A stretch of DNA of 64,000 nucleotides from Candidatus Edwardsbacteria bacterium. Its GTDB lineage: Bacteria > Edwardsbacteria > AC1 > EtOH8. The notes beneath the pieces are model-generated. The model saw nothing but the letters and a program-made list of their open reading frames with translations. It did not search any database and was not told the DNA's origin. The stretch covers positions 188,137 to 252,136 of the forward strand of contig JAVHLB010000005.1 in assembly GCA_031082425.1 (NCBI GenBank), given 5' to 3'. Of the stretch, positions 41,691-51,344 are shown in pieces (the first letter of the stretch is position 1; each line of letters starts with the position of its first letter). The position numbers and the translations under genes were made by a program.

Positions 41691-42362
41691 TCATCCCGTT
41701 TTGGATTTCCCCTGTTCAGCGGCCCTGGCGGCCAGCCAGTCCACCCATTCCGCCATGCCCTGCCCGGTGGCGGCCGACAGTTTGAAGATGGGAGCCTCCC
41801 GGTTTATCCTCCGGACGTCGGCCCGGGCCTTCTCTAGATCGAAGTTCACCGCTTCCAGCAGGTCAATCTTGGAAAAAATCACCGCCCCGGCCTCGGAGAA
41901 GATCAGGGGATATTTGGCCGGCTTGTCGTCGCCCTCCGGCACCGAGAGCACCACCACCTTAAAAGCCTCGCCCAGGTCGAATTCGGCCGGACAGACCAGG
42001 TTGCCCACGTTCTCCACCGCCAGGATATCCGTCTTATCAAGCTGAAAATCCTGAAAGGCCCGGTGCACCATCCCGGCATCCAGGTGGCAGCCGCCCTCGG
42101 TGTTTATCTGCACCACCGGAATGCCCAGGGCCGCCAGCCGCCGGGCGTCGTAGTCGCCGGTGATATCGCCCTCGATCACCGCAAACCCCAGTCTGCCCTT
42201 CAGACCGGAGATGGTCTTCTCCAGCAGGGTGGTCTTGCCGGCCCCGGGCGAGGCGATGAAATTAAGCGCCAGGATGCCGTGTTTTTGGAACACTGCCCGG
42301 TTCTCATCCGCCCGGTGGCGGTTCTGGTCCAGGATATTTTTCAGGATCTTGATCTCGGTCAT
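41691..42362 (-). CDS. hypB: Hydrogenase/urease nickel incorporation GTPase HypB
   Basis: 223 residues from the ATG at 42362; an in-frame TTG five codons earlier touches the hypA stop. The P-loop is IASPGAGKTTLLEKT and the metal-binding Cys-His of the G domain is in NTEGGCHLDAG. The N-terminal His-rich nickel store of some HypBs is missing. It delivers nickel to hydrogenase together with HypA. No hydrogenase or hypCDEF gene is in the window. Confidence 0.93.
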   Translation of the reverse strand: MTEIKILKNILDQNRHRADENRAVFQKHGILALNFIASPGAGKTTLLEKTISGLKGRLGFAVIEGDITGDYDARRLAALGIPVVQINTEGGCHLDAGMVHRAFQDFQLDKTDILAVENVGNLVCPAEFDLGEAFKVVVLSVPEGDDKPAKYPLIFSEAGAVIFSKIDLLEAVNFDLEKARADVRRINREAPIFKLSAATGQGMAEWVDWLAARAAEQGKSKTG

Positions 42363-42373
42363 ATGCGGTGAAT

Positions 42374-42718
42374 TCAATTATCGATTTCGATGCTGTCGAT
42401 GAACATCTCCCGGCCGTCGATTATCTGGCCGCTTAAGATGCCGCATCGGGGGCAGGTGAGGTCCAGCTGGTCCGATTGGTACTCGGCCCCGCAGTCCCGG
42501 CAGCGGCACCTGATGGGAATCCATTGGATGTCCAGCACCGCCCCTTCGGCCCTGGTGCCGGGGACCATCATCTCAAAGTTCATCTCCACCGCCTCCGGCA
42601 CGTACCCGGTCAGGCGGCCGATCTTCAGGTTGATCTTCCTTATCCGCAGGGCGCCGGCCTCCTGGGCCTTGGACAGGGCGATCTTGACCAGGCTCTGGGT
42701 GATGGCCAGTTCGTGCAT
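42374..42718 (-). CDS. hypA: Nickel metallochaperone HypA
   Basis: 114 residues, full length. The N-terminal MHELAITQSLV includes the nickel-binding His2; the zinc site is CRDCG and CPRCG. It hands nickel to the hydrogenase large subunit with HypB, encoded 11 bases downstream. Its ATG overlaps the stop of the DUF2723 gene (TGATG). Confidence 0.95.
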   Translation of the reverse strand: MHELAITQSLVKIALSKAQEAGALRIRKINLKIGRLTGYVPEAVEMNFEMMVPGTRAEGAVLDIQWIPIRCRCRDCGAEYQSDQLDLTCPRCGILSGQIIDGREMFIDSIEIDN

Positions 42719-45273
42719 CAGCGCATTCTTTGCCGCAGATCGCTCAGCATCCTGCCGGCCACCGGATCGTTGGGATTCTTGCGCAGCCAGTCCTGCAGGA
42801 TGGAGGCCGCCTTATCGTACTTTTTCTGTTCCATGTACAGCTGATACAGCCGGCCGTAGGCCTCGGCCAGGTTGGGGTCCTGCAGCAGGGTCTGCTGGTA
42901 GTAATATTCGGCCGAGTCGTACATCCGGCCCTGCTGGAAAACGCCGCCGATCTGCATCTTGGCGTAGGGGTTGGCCGGGTCCTTATCCACCAGCTTGTGC
43001 AGCCATTCGGAGGCCTTGGCGTAGTCCCCCAGTTCGGCATAGGCCACCCCCAGCCAGTTGTAACTGGCCGGTTCGTTGGGCAGGATGTTGTAAGCCTGCT
43101 GGAACTGTTCGATGGACTTCATCATCCATTCCCGATAGCGGTCCTCCCTCTTGGCGGCCCGCTCGGCCTCGGCCTGCTTCCGCATGGCCATCCCCAGCTG
43201 CCAGTAGGCCACCGCGTAGTTGCCCAGCAGCCTTTGGGTGTTGTCATCCTTGAAGATATCGGGATCGGTGATGCCCCGGTAACGGTAGACCTGGGTGATG
43301 TTCTTCTGGGTCAGCTCCAGGTTGACCTGCTTGTTGGAGACCCCGGGCGTCACCCGGTACAGCAGGCCCTCGAACGACAGGTGCTTCTGCAGGCCGGCCA
43401 GGTTGTCATCGGAGACGGTGACCGCGAAGTAGACCGGATATTTCTCGGCATAGTTCTTATCGAACACCAGCTGGGCGAAGCTGTCGGCCGGGGCCAGTAT
43501 CTGCTGGAAGGAAAGTTTCTTCCCGGCATTGGAGGCGATGATGAACCTGATGGCGATGTCGGACAGCTTGAAGATCTGTCGGTCCTCGGTGATATAGCCC
43601 CGGCCGGCCAGCTGGTCTATCTGATACTCGGAGAGGTCCAGCGGGACGCCGTGGCGGATGGCCTGCTTGAGATACCAGTCGGTGTTGGCCAGCGACAGGT
43701 TGACTATCCGGACATCCTGGCGGATGCCGTTGGTCTCCTGCATGAACCACACCGGGTAGGTGTCGTTGTCGCCGTTGGTGAACACGATGCCGCCCGGCAG
43801 GGCCGACTGCAGGATGTTGTAGCCGTAATCGTTGGGGATCCAGTTATCCGAGCGGTTCTTCTCAAAATGATACTGCTTGACATTGAACAGCGCTATCAGA
43901 ATAAAGATCGCTCCCAGGGCGATGGGCGCCAGCCTGGCCCATTTGGCCGATCTCTCCTTAAGCATCTCCTTGGCGTACTGCATCAGGCGCCAGCCGCCCA
44001 TCCCTATCCAGACCGCGAAGAACAGGTAGGCCGGGGCGAAGATGTAATCCCGCTCCCGGGGCTGGGGATTGGCCATGTTCAGGTAGACCACCAGCCCCAG
44101 GCTGGTGATGATGAAGGCCGGGCCGACGATGGCGAAGCTCTTGTCCCGTCGTTTGTAGACATGGAAGAACCCGGCCACCACCCCCAGGGCTATCAGCATG
44201 GTCGCCATCGGACTGTTGGTGAACAGGGCCACCAGGACACCCACCAGCAGCAAAACCGCCGCGGTGATCCCGAACTTTTTCTCCTCCTTTTCGAGCAGGT
44301 GGTATACCGCCCCGAACACCCCCAACACCATGGGCAGCGAGGAAAGCCACAGGGCGGGAGCGCTGTGCAGGGCGGATACGCCGGGCCTGATTATGGGGGA
44401 GAACTGCCAGCTGAAATAGCGCAGGAACATGTGGCCGAACTGGTACATGAAATCCTCTCGCCGGGTGAAGAAATTGAACGGCTCGTACTGCTTCCTCTGC
44501 AGCACGTACATCAGGGAATCCCAGTTGCGGGGATTGCACATGTTGAGGGCCGGGTCCAGGTTGGCCCTCAGCAGCAGATAGTAATTTATGGTGATCCCGA
44601 CGAATATCAGCCCGGCCGCCCAGCCCAGGAATTTCCAGTCCACCAGGGCCCGCCAGTCCACCAGCAGGATGAACAGGAATATCGGCCCGGCCGCCAGCAA
44701 GGTGGACATGTGCCCGGCGATGCCCAGGGTGAACAGGTAGACGATCAGCAGCAACATCTTGCGGTTGCCCACTCTCCCGATCTGGTCCCGCCACCGCAGG
44801 GCCAGCCACACCGTCATGGACATCATGAACATGGCGATGCCGTAGACCTCGGTCTCTATGGAATTGTCCCACCAGGTGGGACAGAAAGCCAGGAACAGGG
44901 CGGCCGATGCGCCGGCCAGGTGGATTATCACCTCATCCAGCCGGTCCTTGGGCTGGCCCTTCCAGACCACGATCAGTTTGACGGTCAGCAGGTAGACGAT
45001 GGCGATGGTCAGGGCCGAGAACAGCGGCGACAGCAGATTCACCCGGAAGGCTATCTCCTTGAAGAACGGCAGCAGCATAATGGTCACCCGGCCCACGATG
45101 GCGTACAGCGGATAGCCCGGCGGATGCGGAATGCCCAGGATCTGGGAGACGGTGATAAACTCCCCGCAGTCCCAGAAGGAGGCGGTGGGGGCCATGGTCC
45201 TCAGGTAGACTATGAAGGCGGTCAAAAATATCCCCAGCCCGATCCACAGCCTGGTCTTGGTTTCCTTGATCAT
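42718..45273 (-). CDS. DUF2723 membrane glycosyltransferase-like protein with TPR domain
   Basis: 851 residues. The N-terminal 470 residues contain about 12 membrane spans and the DUF2723 signature (APTASFWDCGEFI, IPHPPGYPLYAIVGR), a relative of GT-C protein O-mannosyltransferases. The region from about 690 on is TPR (YNWLGVAYAELGDYAKASEWL and following). It probably glycosylates exported proteins or lipids at the membrane. The family is frequent in Bacteroidetes-like phyla. It directly follows cdaA (1 base). Confidence 0.88.
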   Translation of the reverse strand: MIKETKTRLWIGLGIFLTAFIVYLRTMAPTASFWDCGEFITVSQILGIPHPPGYPLYAIVGRVTIMLLPFFKEIAFRVNLLSPLFSALTIAIVYLLTVKLIVVWKGQPKDRLDEVIIHLAGASAALFLAFCPTWWDNSIETEVYGIAMFMMSMTVWLALRWRDQIGRVGNRKMLLLIVYLFTLGIAGHMSTLLAAGPIFLFILLVDWRALVDWKFLGWAAGLIFVGITINYYLLLRANLDPALNMCNPRNWDSLMYVLQRKQYEPFNFFTRREDFMYQFGHMFLRYFSWQFSPIIRPGVSALHSAPALWLSSLPMVLGVFGAVYHLLEKEEKKFGITAAVLLLVGVLVALFTNSPMATMLIALGVVAGFFHVYKRRDKSFAIVGPAFIITSLGLVVYLNMANPQPRERDYIFAPAYLFFAVWIGMGGWRLMQYAKEMLKERSAKWARLAPIALGAIFILIALFNVKQYHFEKNRSDNWIPNDYGYNILQSALPGGIVFTNGDNDTYPVWFMQETNGIRQDVRIVNLSLANTDWYLKQAIRHGVPLDLSEYQIDQLAGRGYITEDRQIFKLSDIAIRFIIASNAGKKLSFQQILAPADSFAQLVFDKNYAEKYPVYFAVTVSDDNLAGLQKHLSFEGLLYRVTPGVSNKQVNLELTQKNITQVYRYRGITDPDIFKDDNTQRLLGNYAVAYWQLGMAMRKQAEAERAAKREDRYREWMMKSIEQFQQAYNILPNEPASYNWLGVAYAELGDYAKASEWLHKLVDKDPANPYAKMQIGGVFQQGRMYDSAEYYYQQTLLQDPNLAEAYGRLYQLYMEQKKYDKAASILQDWLRKNPNDPVAGRMLSDLRQRMR

Positions 45274-46116
45274 CTAATTCTCCTTGCTATTTATGTCACC
45301 TGGTGTGTTTTCTTTTATCTCGCCCGGGCCGGCCTTGGTGTGCAAGGCCCGGTTGAGTTTTTCCCTCAGTTCCTGGATATTTTTCAGTTCGACCAGCTTA
45401 CCGTAACGGGCGATGGAGATGGACTGCTTCTCCTCCGAGACCACCACCGCCACGGCGTCGGTCTCCTCGGAAAGGCCCACCGCCGCCCGGTGCCGCATTC
45501 CGTGCTCCCCGGAGAAATTTTGGTCCTTGGTGATGGGCAGGGTGCAGCCGGCGGCCACCACCGTCTCCCCCCGGATGATCACCGCCCCGTCGTGCAGCGG
45601 TCCGTCGGGCACGAATAGGGAGACCAGCAGCTGCTCGGTGAGGTGGGCGTTCAGCTCCACCCCGGTGGCGGTGTAGTTCTTCAAACCGTCGTTCTTCTCC
45701 AGCACGATGATGGCCCCATAGCCCCTGACCAGCAGGGCCTGGCAGACCTTGATCACTTCCTCGATGGCCCGCACCTCGCCCTTGAGAAAGATCCCCAGAA
45801 AGCGGTTGCGCCCCAGCTGGGTCATGGCGTTGCGGATCTCCGGCTGGAACAGTATCACGAAGGCCACCACCCACACCGTCTTCAGGCTGGATATCACCCA
45901 GCTGGTGCCGGGCAATTGGTACAGCTGGGCCACTATGGCGATGGCTACCAGCACCAGCAGGCCGAACATGATCTGGACCGCCCGGGTGCCCTTCATCAGG
46001 TGGAAGATCCGGTAGATGATATAGGCCACCAGGATGATGTCCAGGATGTCCAGCGGCCGCACCGTCAGGAAGGACAGCACCCCGGGGAGGTGGAATGTGG
46101 GAAAGAGTTTATCCAT
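45274..46116 (-). CDS. cdaA: Diadenylate cyclase CdaA
   Basis: 280 residues. Three membrane segments lie within 1-95; the DAC domain follows with the two active-site motifs DGA (PLHDGAVIIRG) and RHR (GMRHRAAVGLSE). It makes cyclic di-AMP, which controls potassium and osmotic balance. The usual neighbour ybbR/cdaR is absent; folP stands upstream, a common arrangement. Confidence 0.94.
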   Translation of the reverse strand: MDKLFPTFHLPGVLSFLTVRPLDILDIILVAYIIYRIFHLMKGTRAVQIMFGLLVLVAIAIVAQLYQLPGTSWVISSLKTVWVVAFVILFQPEIRNAMTQLGRNRFLGIFLKGEVRAIEEVIKVCQALLVRGYGAIIVLEKNDGLKNYTATGVELNAHLTEQLLVSLFVPDGPLHDGAVIIRGETVVAAGCTLPITKDQNFSGEHGMRHRAAVGLSEETDAVAVVVSEEKQSISIARYGKLVELKNIQELREKLNRALHTKAGPGEIKENTPGDINSKEN

Positions 46117-46148
46117 TAAAATATTCTTTTATAAATAAGATGTTTTTA

Positions 46149-46183
46149 GACCTCACCCGTCCCCTCCTTGATCAAGGAGAGCC
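46149..46183. repeat. Repeat copy with core CCCCTCCTTGATCAAGGAG
   Basis: Shares its core with 38189-38235. It lies in the 109-base folP-cdaA gap. Confidence 0.65.
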
Positions 46184-46225
46184 TGCACTGAGCGATGCAG
46201 ATTATTTCAGATCATCGAAGTGGGA

Positions 46226-47062
46226 TCAAGGTGTGGTTATGGCCCGCGCCACCCGCAGCGCCTGTTTGGTCTCGGCCACGTCGTGACAGCGGATGATGGC
46301 CGCCCCGTTCTGCACCGCCAGTACGGCCGCCGCCAGGCTGCCCGGCAGACGCTCTGTGGCCGGGATATCGTTGTTCAATTTTCCGATGAAAGATTTCCGG
46401 GAAACTCCGACAAGGATGGGACATTCCATATCTTTGAAGTATGCCAGATCCTTTATCAGGCTCAGATTGTGCTCCACCGTCTTGCCAAATCCGATGCCGG
46501 GATCTATGGCGATGGCCGATCTCTCCACTCCGGCATCCAGGGCTATCTGAATCGAACTCTTTAGATATGATCTTATCTCGCCCAGCAGGTCGCCATACTG
46601 CGGGTCCTGCTGCATATCCTCCGGCGTGCCCTTGATGTGCATCAGCACCAGGCCGGTTTTAAACTCCGCTGACAAGCTGGCCATCACTGAATCAAACCGC
46701 AGCCCTGAAATGTCGTTGACCATGGAGGCCCCGGCCTCCAGCGCTTTTCGAGCCACCTGCGATTTGTAGGTATCTATCGAGATGGGGACGTCGGTTTTTT
46801 TTGCCAGCGCTTCGATGACCGGCACCACCCGATCGATCTCCTCTGGGGCCGAGACCTTGGCCGCCCCCGGCCGGGTGGACTCGCCGCCGATGTCGATGAT
46901 GTCGGCCCCCTGCTCCGCCATCTCCATGGCCCGGGCCAGAGCCTTGTCAACCGAATTGAACCTGCCGCCGTCGGAAAAGGAATCCGGGGTCAGGTTGAGA
47001 ATGCCCATCACCAGGGTTTTATGACTGGTGTCGAGTTTATATTTGCCGCACTGCCAAAACAT
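46226..47062 (-). CDS. folP: Dihydropteroate synthase
   Basis: 278 residues. It joins p-aminobenzoate to hydroxymethyl-dihydropterin in folate synthesis. Motifs GILNLTPDSFSDGG, DIGGESTRPGA and MVNDISG are intact. A further folate/pterin gene, folE, is 1.8 kb upstream. It probably shares a transcript with cdaA. Confidence 0.95.
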   Translation of the reverse strand: MFWQCGKYKLDTSHKTLVMGILNLTPDSFSDGGRFNSVDKALARAMEMAEQGADIIDIGGESTRPGAAKVSAPEEIDRVVPVIEALAKKTDVPISIDTYKSQVARKALEAGASMVNDISGLRFDSVMASLSAEFKTGLVLMHIKGTPEDMQQDPQYGDLLGEIRSYLKSSIQIALDAGVERSAIAIDPGIGFGKTVEHNLSLIKDLAYFKDMECPILVGVSRKSFIGKLNNDIPATERLPGSLAAAVLAVQNGAAIIRCHDVAETKQALRVARAITTP

Positions 47063-47069
47063 ACTATGC

Positions 47070-47106
47070 TTTTATCTCCCCTCTATCTCAAGAGGGGCCG
47101 GGGGCG
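47070..47106. repeat. C/T-rich imperfect palindrome
   Basis: TCTCCCCTCTATCTCAAGAGGGGCCGGGGGCG lies between the secreted repeat protein and folP. It is similar in style to 21332-21355. Confidence 0.4.
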
Positions 47107-47108
47107 TG

Positions 47109-48602
47109 TCACCTCACTACAACCATTTTTGCCGTCGCACTCCGTCCTTCTGACTCTAACCGAATAAGATACACCCCGCTGGAAACCTTGCGGTTACTGG
47201 CATCACAGGTGTTCCACTGTGAGCTGTAAACTCCGGAACTTTTGAACGCGTTTGCCAGTGTCCGCACTTCCTGCCCCAGCAGGTTGAAAATCTTTAAACT
47301 TACCACCCCCGATCGGGGAACTTGGTATCTGACGATATTTCCGGCGGTCTTCAACTTTAAACTTTCAACTTTAAGCATATCGCTGCCCGGCTTCCCCTCC
47401 ACCCCGCTATACTTTGGGATGAAGGTCCCGTAAATGTCGCCCCCGGCAAAATTTGTATCCACTCTTGTGGCACTTGCCAGGTACTGGCCGTCAACATATG
47501 CCACGCCGCCCAATGGGATTTTACCGCCCAATGTGTCAAAAATCGAAAACGCGGTACCAAGCGGAGCGCTCGAAGCATTGAAGAACCTTCCCATCACCTG
47601 TACCCGCCAGGATGCCATATCGGACATTTTTATCCAGGCAATCAAATAGTTTGCGCCGTCGAAGGCCACCGAAGGACCTGTTGCCCCCTCGGTAGAATCG
47701 CAGACCGTGAACCTGTCCTGGATTGCTCCCGAAGTGGTCACAAAACGCCCCAGAATGTTCCACCCGCTGCTATCAATGGTATTGGCTTGCTCATGGAAAG
47801 CCACCAGATACCTGGAACCATCAAAAGCCATTGATAACGGGTTATCGCTTGCATATTGGCCACCATCTATTAAAATATTAGCACCAACTAATGTCCCCGA
47901 CGGGCTTACAAACTGGCCGAAGATATCGTTATCAACATCGGGGTGCGCACACTCACACCATGCCACCAGATAATTTATACCGTCAAAGGCGATGGCATGT
48001 TCACGCGCATAATTACTGCTGATTTGTATCGGACTGCCTATCAGATTCCCCGATCTGTTTATGCGCTGCCCGTATAGATAATCTATATGATTGCCGCCCT
48101 TTAAATAAGTCAGGAGATAAGTCGTATCATTAAAAGCCAGCCCTCCGCGCCCTTTCCCGAATTTTATATTTACGCTGCTGGCAATGGTAAAGGTCGTCCC
48201 CACCAAGCTCCCCGAAGTGCTTATGAACTGACCGTATATATTGCCCGTGCCGTTGGTATCTCCGCCGGCGAACATGGGAAAACTGTCGGTCCAGGCGATA
48301 AGATAATTTATTCCGTCAAACGCCACCAATGGTCCGCTGCCGGTTTGGCCGATGGAAATTCTGGGGCCGTAGAGATTGCCGTCTGACGAAAGAAACTGGG
48401 CGGTTATATTGTATTGGTTTATCGAATCACCAACTATCGCGAATAAAAAGTTTGTCCCGTCAAAGGCGCCCCCGCCGCCAAAGGTGTTGTCATCGCCGGT
48501 AGCAATGGGAAATTCGGTGAATTTCTGCTGGGCCATGGCAGTTGCCGCCGTGAAACAACATACGATCGATATCATCAGCATGGTGGACATTTTTTTGGGC
48601 AT
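47109..48602 (-). CDS. Secreted protein of seven internal repeats with C-terminal sorting tail
   Basis: 497 residues. Signal peptide 1-24. Residues about 40-397 hold seven repeats of 48-62 residues, each with the core AFDGxNYLIAW followed by a IYGQFVSxSGxLVG strand; the FDG cores start at 47, 95, 157, 206, 260, 314 and 370. Seven such beta-rich units suggest a seven-bladed propeller (inference). Residues 410-497 are a type IX-like sorting tail (LKIFNLLGQEVRTLA, GVYLIRLESEG, AKMVVVR). Function unknown. Confidence 0.85.
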   Translation of the reverse strand: MPKKMSTMLMISIVCCFTAATAMAQQKFTEFPIATGDDNTFGGGGAFDGTNFLFAIVGDSINQYNITAQFLSSDGNLYGPRISIGQTGSGPLVAFDGINYLIAWTDSFPMFAGGDTNGTGNIYGQFISTSGSLVGTTFTIASSVNIKFGKGRGGLAFNDTTYLLTYLKGGNHIDYLYGQRINRSGNLIGSPIQISSNYAREHAIAFDGINYLVAWCECAHPDVDNDIFGQFVSPSGTLVGANILIDGGQYASDNPLSMAFDGSRYLVAFHEQANTIDSSGWNILGRFVTTSGAIQDRFTVCDSTEGATGPSVAFDGANYLIAWIKMSDMASWRVQVMGRFFNASSAPLGTAFSIFDTLGGKIPLGGVAYVDGQYLASATRVDTNFAGGDIYGTFIPKYSGVEGKPGSDMLKVESLKLKTAGNIVRYQVPRSGVVSLKIFNLLGQEVRTLANAFKSSGVYSSQWNTCDASNRKVSSGVYLIRLESEGRSATAKMVVVR

Positions 48603-48702
48603 GGTTCTCCTTTGTTTGTTAATCCCGAATATTTATCTGCCATATGGCAAATACTACAGGAAATAGATTTAAAAAAGACACGGATTTTATTCACAACCAT
48701 TC

Positions 48703-48731
48703 AACCACAAAATGCACAAAAGACACAAAGG
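48703..48731. repeat. Dispersed repeat AACCACAAAATGCACAAAAG type
   Basis: Member of the family resembling ACCACAAAGGCACAAAGACACAAAG, also at 2441-2464, 54011-54038 (reverse), 55379-55416 (reverse), 56107-56141 (reverse) and 62133-62206. It lies in the 218-base gap after folE, which holds nothing else I can identify. Confidence 0.6.
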
Positions 48732-48820
48732 GATTCAAATCATAATTTAATTTGGGGTTTTTGAACCTATGGGGAAAATATTTATGTGAATTTTATGCTT
48801 GATGTGGTTAACAGGAAGTC

Positions 48821-49432
48821 TTACCGGCCCTTGATCAGCGACAGCGCCTCCAGCCGGGTGGACTCCCGCTTCATCCCGCCCCGGATGGCTGAGGTGACCA
48901 CGGAAGACCCGGGCTTCTTGACCCCCCGCATGGTCAGGCACAGGTGCTCGGCCTCCACCACCACCAACACCCCCAGCGGTTTCAGCTTCTTCATCAGCAG
49001 ATCGGCGATGTCGGCGGCCAGCCGCTCCTGCAGCTGCAGCCTTTTGGCCATGGCCTCCACCACCTTCACCAGGCTGGAGAATCCGGTGATCTTGTTGCGG
49101 CGGGGGATATAGGCGATGTGTACCTTGCCGAAGAACGGCAGCAGGTGGTGCTCGCACAGCGAATGGAAGGTGATGTCCTTGACCAGGATCATCTCGTCCT
49201 CGTTCTTGGCGGTATACACCTTCAACTGGTCGATGGGGTCGTCGGCCATGCCGGACAGGATCTCCTGGTACATCCGGGCCACCCGGCAGGGGGTCTCTTT
49301 AAGCCCCTCGCGCTGCGGATCCTCGCCCACCGCCAACAGTAATTGATGAACAGCCTTTTCAATTGCCGGGCCGTCGATGCCGCCTGCCTTCTTAGGACTG
49401 GACCTTGGGGGCTTCATTGTTTTTCTTTTCAT
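48821..49432 (-). CDS. folE: GTP cyclohydrolase I
   Basis: 203 residues. It makes dihydroneopterin triphosphate for folate or other pterins. The zinc site is complete (Cys and His in SLCEHHLLPFFGK, Cys in HLCLTMRGVKKPGS). The start at 49432 overlaps the ftsH end by 41 bases; Met6 at 49417 reduces this to 26. The overlap suggests translational coupling with ftsH. Confidence 0.95.
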   Translation of the reverse strand: MKRKTMKPPRSSPKKAGGIDGPAIEKAVHQLLLAVGEDPQREGLKETPCRVARMYQEILSGMADDPIDQLKVYTAKNEDEMILVKDITFHSLCEHHLLPFFGKVHIAYIPRRNKITGFSSLVKVVEAMAKRLQLQERLAADIADLLMKKLKPLGVLVVVEAEHLCLTMRGVKKPGSSVVTSAIRGGMKRESTRLEALSLIKGR

Positions 49433-51344
49433 CGTTCTTTTCCGTTTTGGGCGGCAGCTGCTCGCCCTTGATTATCATCTCCACCTCCTCGCCGTCCAGG
49501 CATTCCCGCTCCAGCAGGGCCTGCGACAGGGCGTGGAGTTTTTCGACATTATCCTTTAACAGGGCCTTGGCTTTTTTATTGGCCCCCTCCACCAGCGACC
49601 TGATCTCGGAGTCGATCAGCTCCGAGGTCTGCTCGGAGTAATTCTTGATGTGCCCGTAGTCCCGGCCCAGAAAGACCTCCTCGTCCTTCTGGCCGAAGGT
49701 CAGCGGGCCCAGCTTGTCGCTCATGCCCCACTCGCAGACCATCTTGCGGGCCAGATTGGTGGCCTTCTCCAGGTCGTTGCCCGATCCGGTGGACAGCTCG
49801 TCGAACACCAGCTGTTCGGCCGCCCTTCCCCCCAGCATGGTGGTTATCTGGTTGATGCACCAGGTGCGGGAGTAGTTGTGCTTCTCGTCTATGGGCAGGG
49901 AGACCGTGACCCCCAGGGCCCGGCCCCGGGGGATGATGGTCACCTTGTGGATGGGATCGGTGCCGGGTATCAGCCGGCTGACCAGGGTGTGCCCGGCCTC
50001 GTGATAGGAGGTCATCTTCTTCTCATCCTCGGAGATCACCATGCTGCGGCGCTCGGCGCCCATCATCACCTTGTCCTTGGCCTCCTCGAAATCTATCATG
50101 AACACCTTGTCGCGGTTCCGGCGGGCGGCCAGCAGGGCGGCCTCGTTGACCATGTTGGCGATATCGGCCCCGGAAAAGCCCGGGGTGCTGCGGGCCAGCA
50201 CTTTCAGGTTGACGTCCTCGGACAGCGGCTTGTTCTTGGTGTGGACCTTGAGGATGCCCTCCCGGCCCACCACATCCGGCCGGTCCACCACTATCACCCG
50301 GTCGAACCTCCCCGGCCGCAACAGGGCCGGGTCCAGCACATCGGGACGGTTGGTGGCGGCCACGATGATCACCCCCTCGTTCCCGGCAAAACCATCCATC
50401 TCCACCAGCAGGGCGTTCAGGGTCTGCTCCCGCTCGTCATGCCCGCCCCCGATCCCGGCCCCCCGGTGGCGGCCCACCGCGTCGATCTCGTCGATGAAGA
50501 TGATGCAGGGGGCGCTGCGCTTGCCCTGTTCGAACAGGTCCCGCACCCGGGCCGCCCCCACCCCCACGAACATCTCCACGAAGTCCGAGCCGGAGATGGA
50601 GAAGAACGGCACCCCGGCCTCACCGGCCACCGCCTTGGCCAGCAGGGTCTTGCCGGTCCCTGGAGGGCCCAGCAGCAGGGCCCCTTTCGGGATCTTGCCG
50701 CCCAGCTTGGTGAATTTTTTGGGCTCCTTCAGGAAGCCGATTATCTCCTGCAGATCGTCCTTGGCCTCGTCGGCCCCGGCCACATCGCTGAAGGTTATCT
50801 TGATGCGGTCCTCGGAAAGCAGTTTGGCCTTGCTCTTGCCGAAGGAGAAGACCCCCTTCTGGCCGCCCTGCATCTGGCGCATGAAGACGAACCACAGCAC
50901 CCCGATGACGATCAGGAATCCCCAGTTCATCAGAAATGACAGGATGGGGCTGGGCGCGGTGTTCTCGGCCTTGATCTGGATGCCCCGGCTCTCCAGTTCG
51001 GCGATCAGCCCGGGATCCTCGATGGGCAGGTAGGTCTTGAACTTGGGATACTCGCTGCGGATGGACCTCTCCACCTTGACCTTGGGGGTCTTGAATTTTC
51101 CCTTGACCTCCCGGTCGTAAAAGGTGACCTGGGTTATGTTCCCGGCGTTGATCTCCTCGCGGAACTGGGAGTAGATGATATCCATCTGCTTCTCCCGGCC
51201 GCCGGAGAACAGCTGGTACAGGGTGATCCCCAGCATGAAGATGATCACCCAGAACAGCAGGGTGCTGGTGCCGCTCCTCCAGTTGGGGGCCGGCGGCAGC
51301 TTGTTCATCCGTTTGTTCCTGTTTGGTTTGACGGGATTGGCCAT
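49392..51344 (-). CDS. ftsH: ATP-dependent zinc metalloprotease FtsH
   Basis: 650 residues. Membrane segments at 28-46 and 136-157 enclose the periplasmic domain. The AAA domain has Walker A GPPGTGKT (226-233) and Walker B IIFIDEID; zinc motif HEAGH at 448-452. It degrades membrane and regulatory proteins. The hpt stop codon is directly adjacent to its ATG, and tilS-hpt-ftsH is a conserved order. Confidence 0.97.
   Translation of the reverse strand: MANPVKPNRNKRMNKLPPAPNWRSGTSTLLFWVIIFMLGITLYQLFSGGREKQMDIIYSQFREEINAGNITQVTFYDREVKGKFKTPKVKVERSIRSEYPKFKTYLPIEDPGLIAELESRGIQIKAENTAPSPILSFLMNWGFLIVIGVLWFVFMRQMQGGQKGVFSFGKSKAKLLSEDRIKITFSDVAGADEAKDDLQEIIGFLKEPKKFTKLGGKIPKGALLLGPPGTGKTLLAKAVAGEAGVPFFSISGSDFVEMFVGVGAARVRDLFEQGKRSAPCIIFIDEIDAVGRHRGAGIGGGHDEREQTLNALLVEMDGFAGNEGVIIVAATNRPDVLDPALLRPGRFDRVIVVDRPDVVGREGILKVHTKNKPLSEDVNLKVLARSTPGFSGADIANMVNEAALLAARRNRDKVFMIDFEEAKDKVMMGAERRSMVISEDEKKMTSYHEAGHTLVSRLIPGTDPIHKVTIIPRGRALGVTVSLPIDEKHNYSRTWCINQITTMLGGRAAEQLVFDELSTGSGNDLEKATNLARKMVCEWGMSDKLGPLTFGQKDEEVFLGRDYGHIKNYSEQTSELIDSEIRSLVEGANKKAKALLKDNVEKLHALSQALLERECLDGEEVEMIIKGEQLPPKTEKNDEKKNNEAPKVQS

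Noticed and set aside
42730..45618. A 962-codon plus-strand open frame
   Set aside because: It lies opposite the DUF2723 gene and part of cdaA. Its product is a low-complexity Gly/His/Gln/Pro string with no motif, as expected for the complement of a GC-rich gene.
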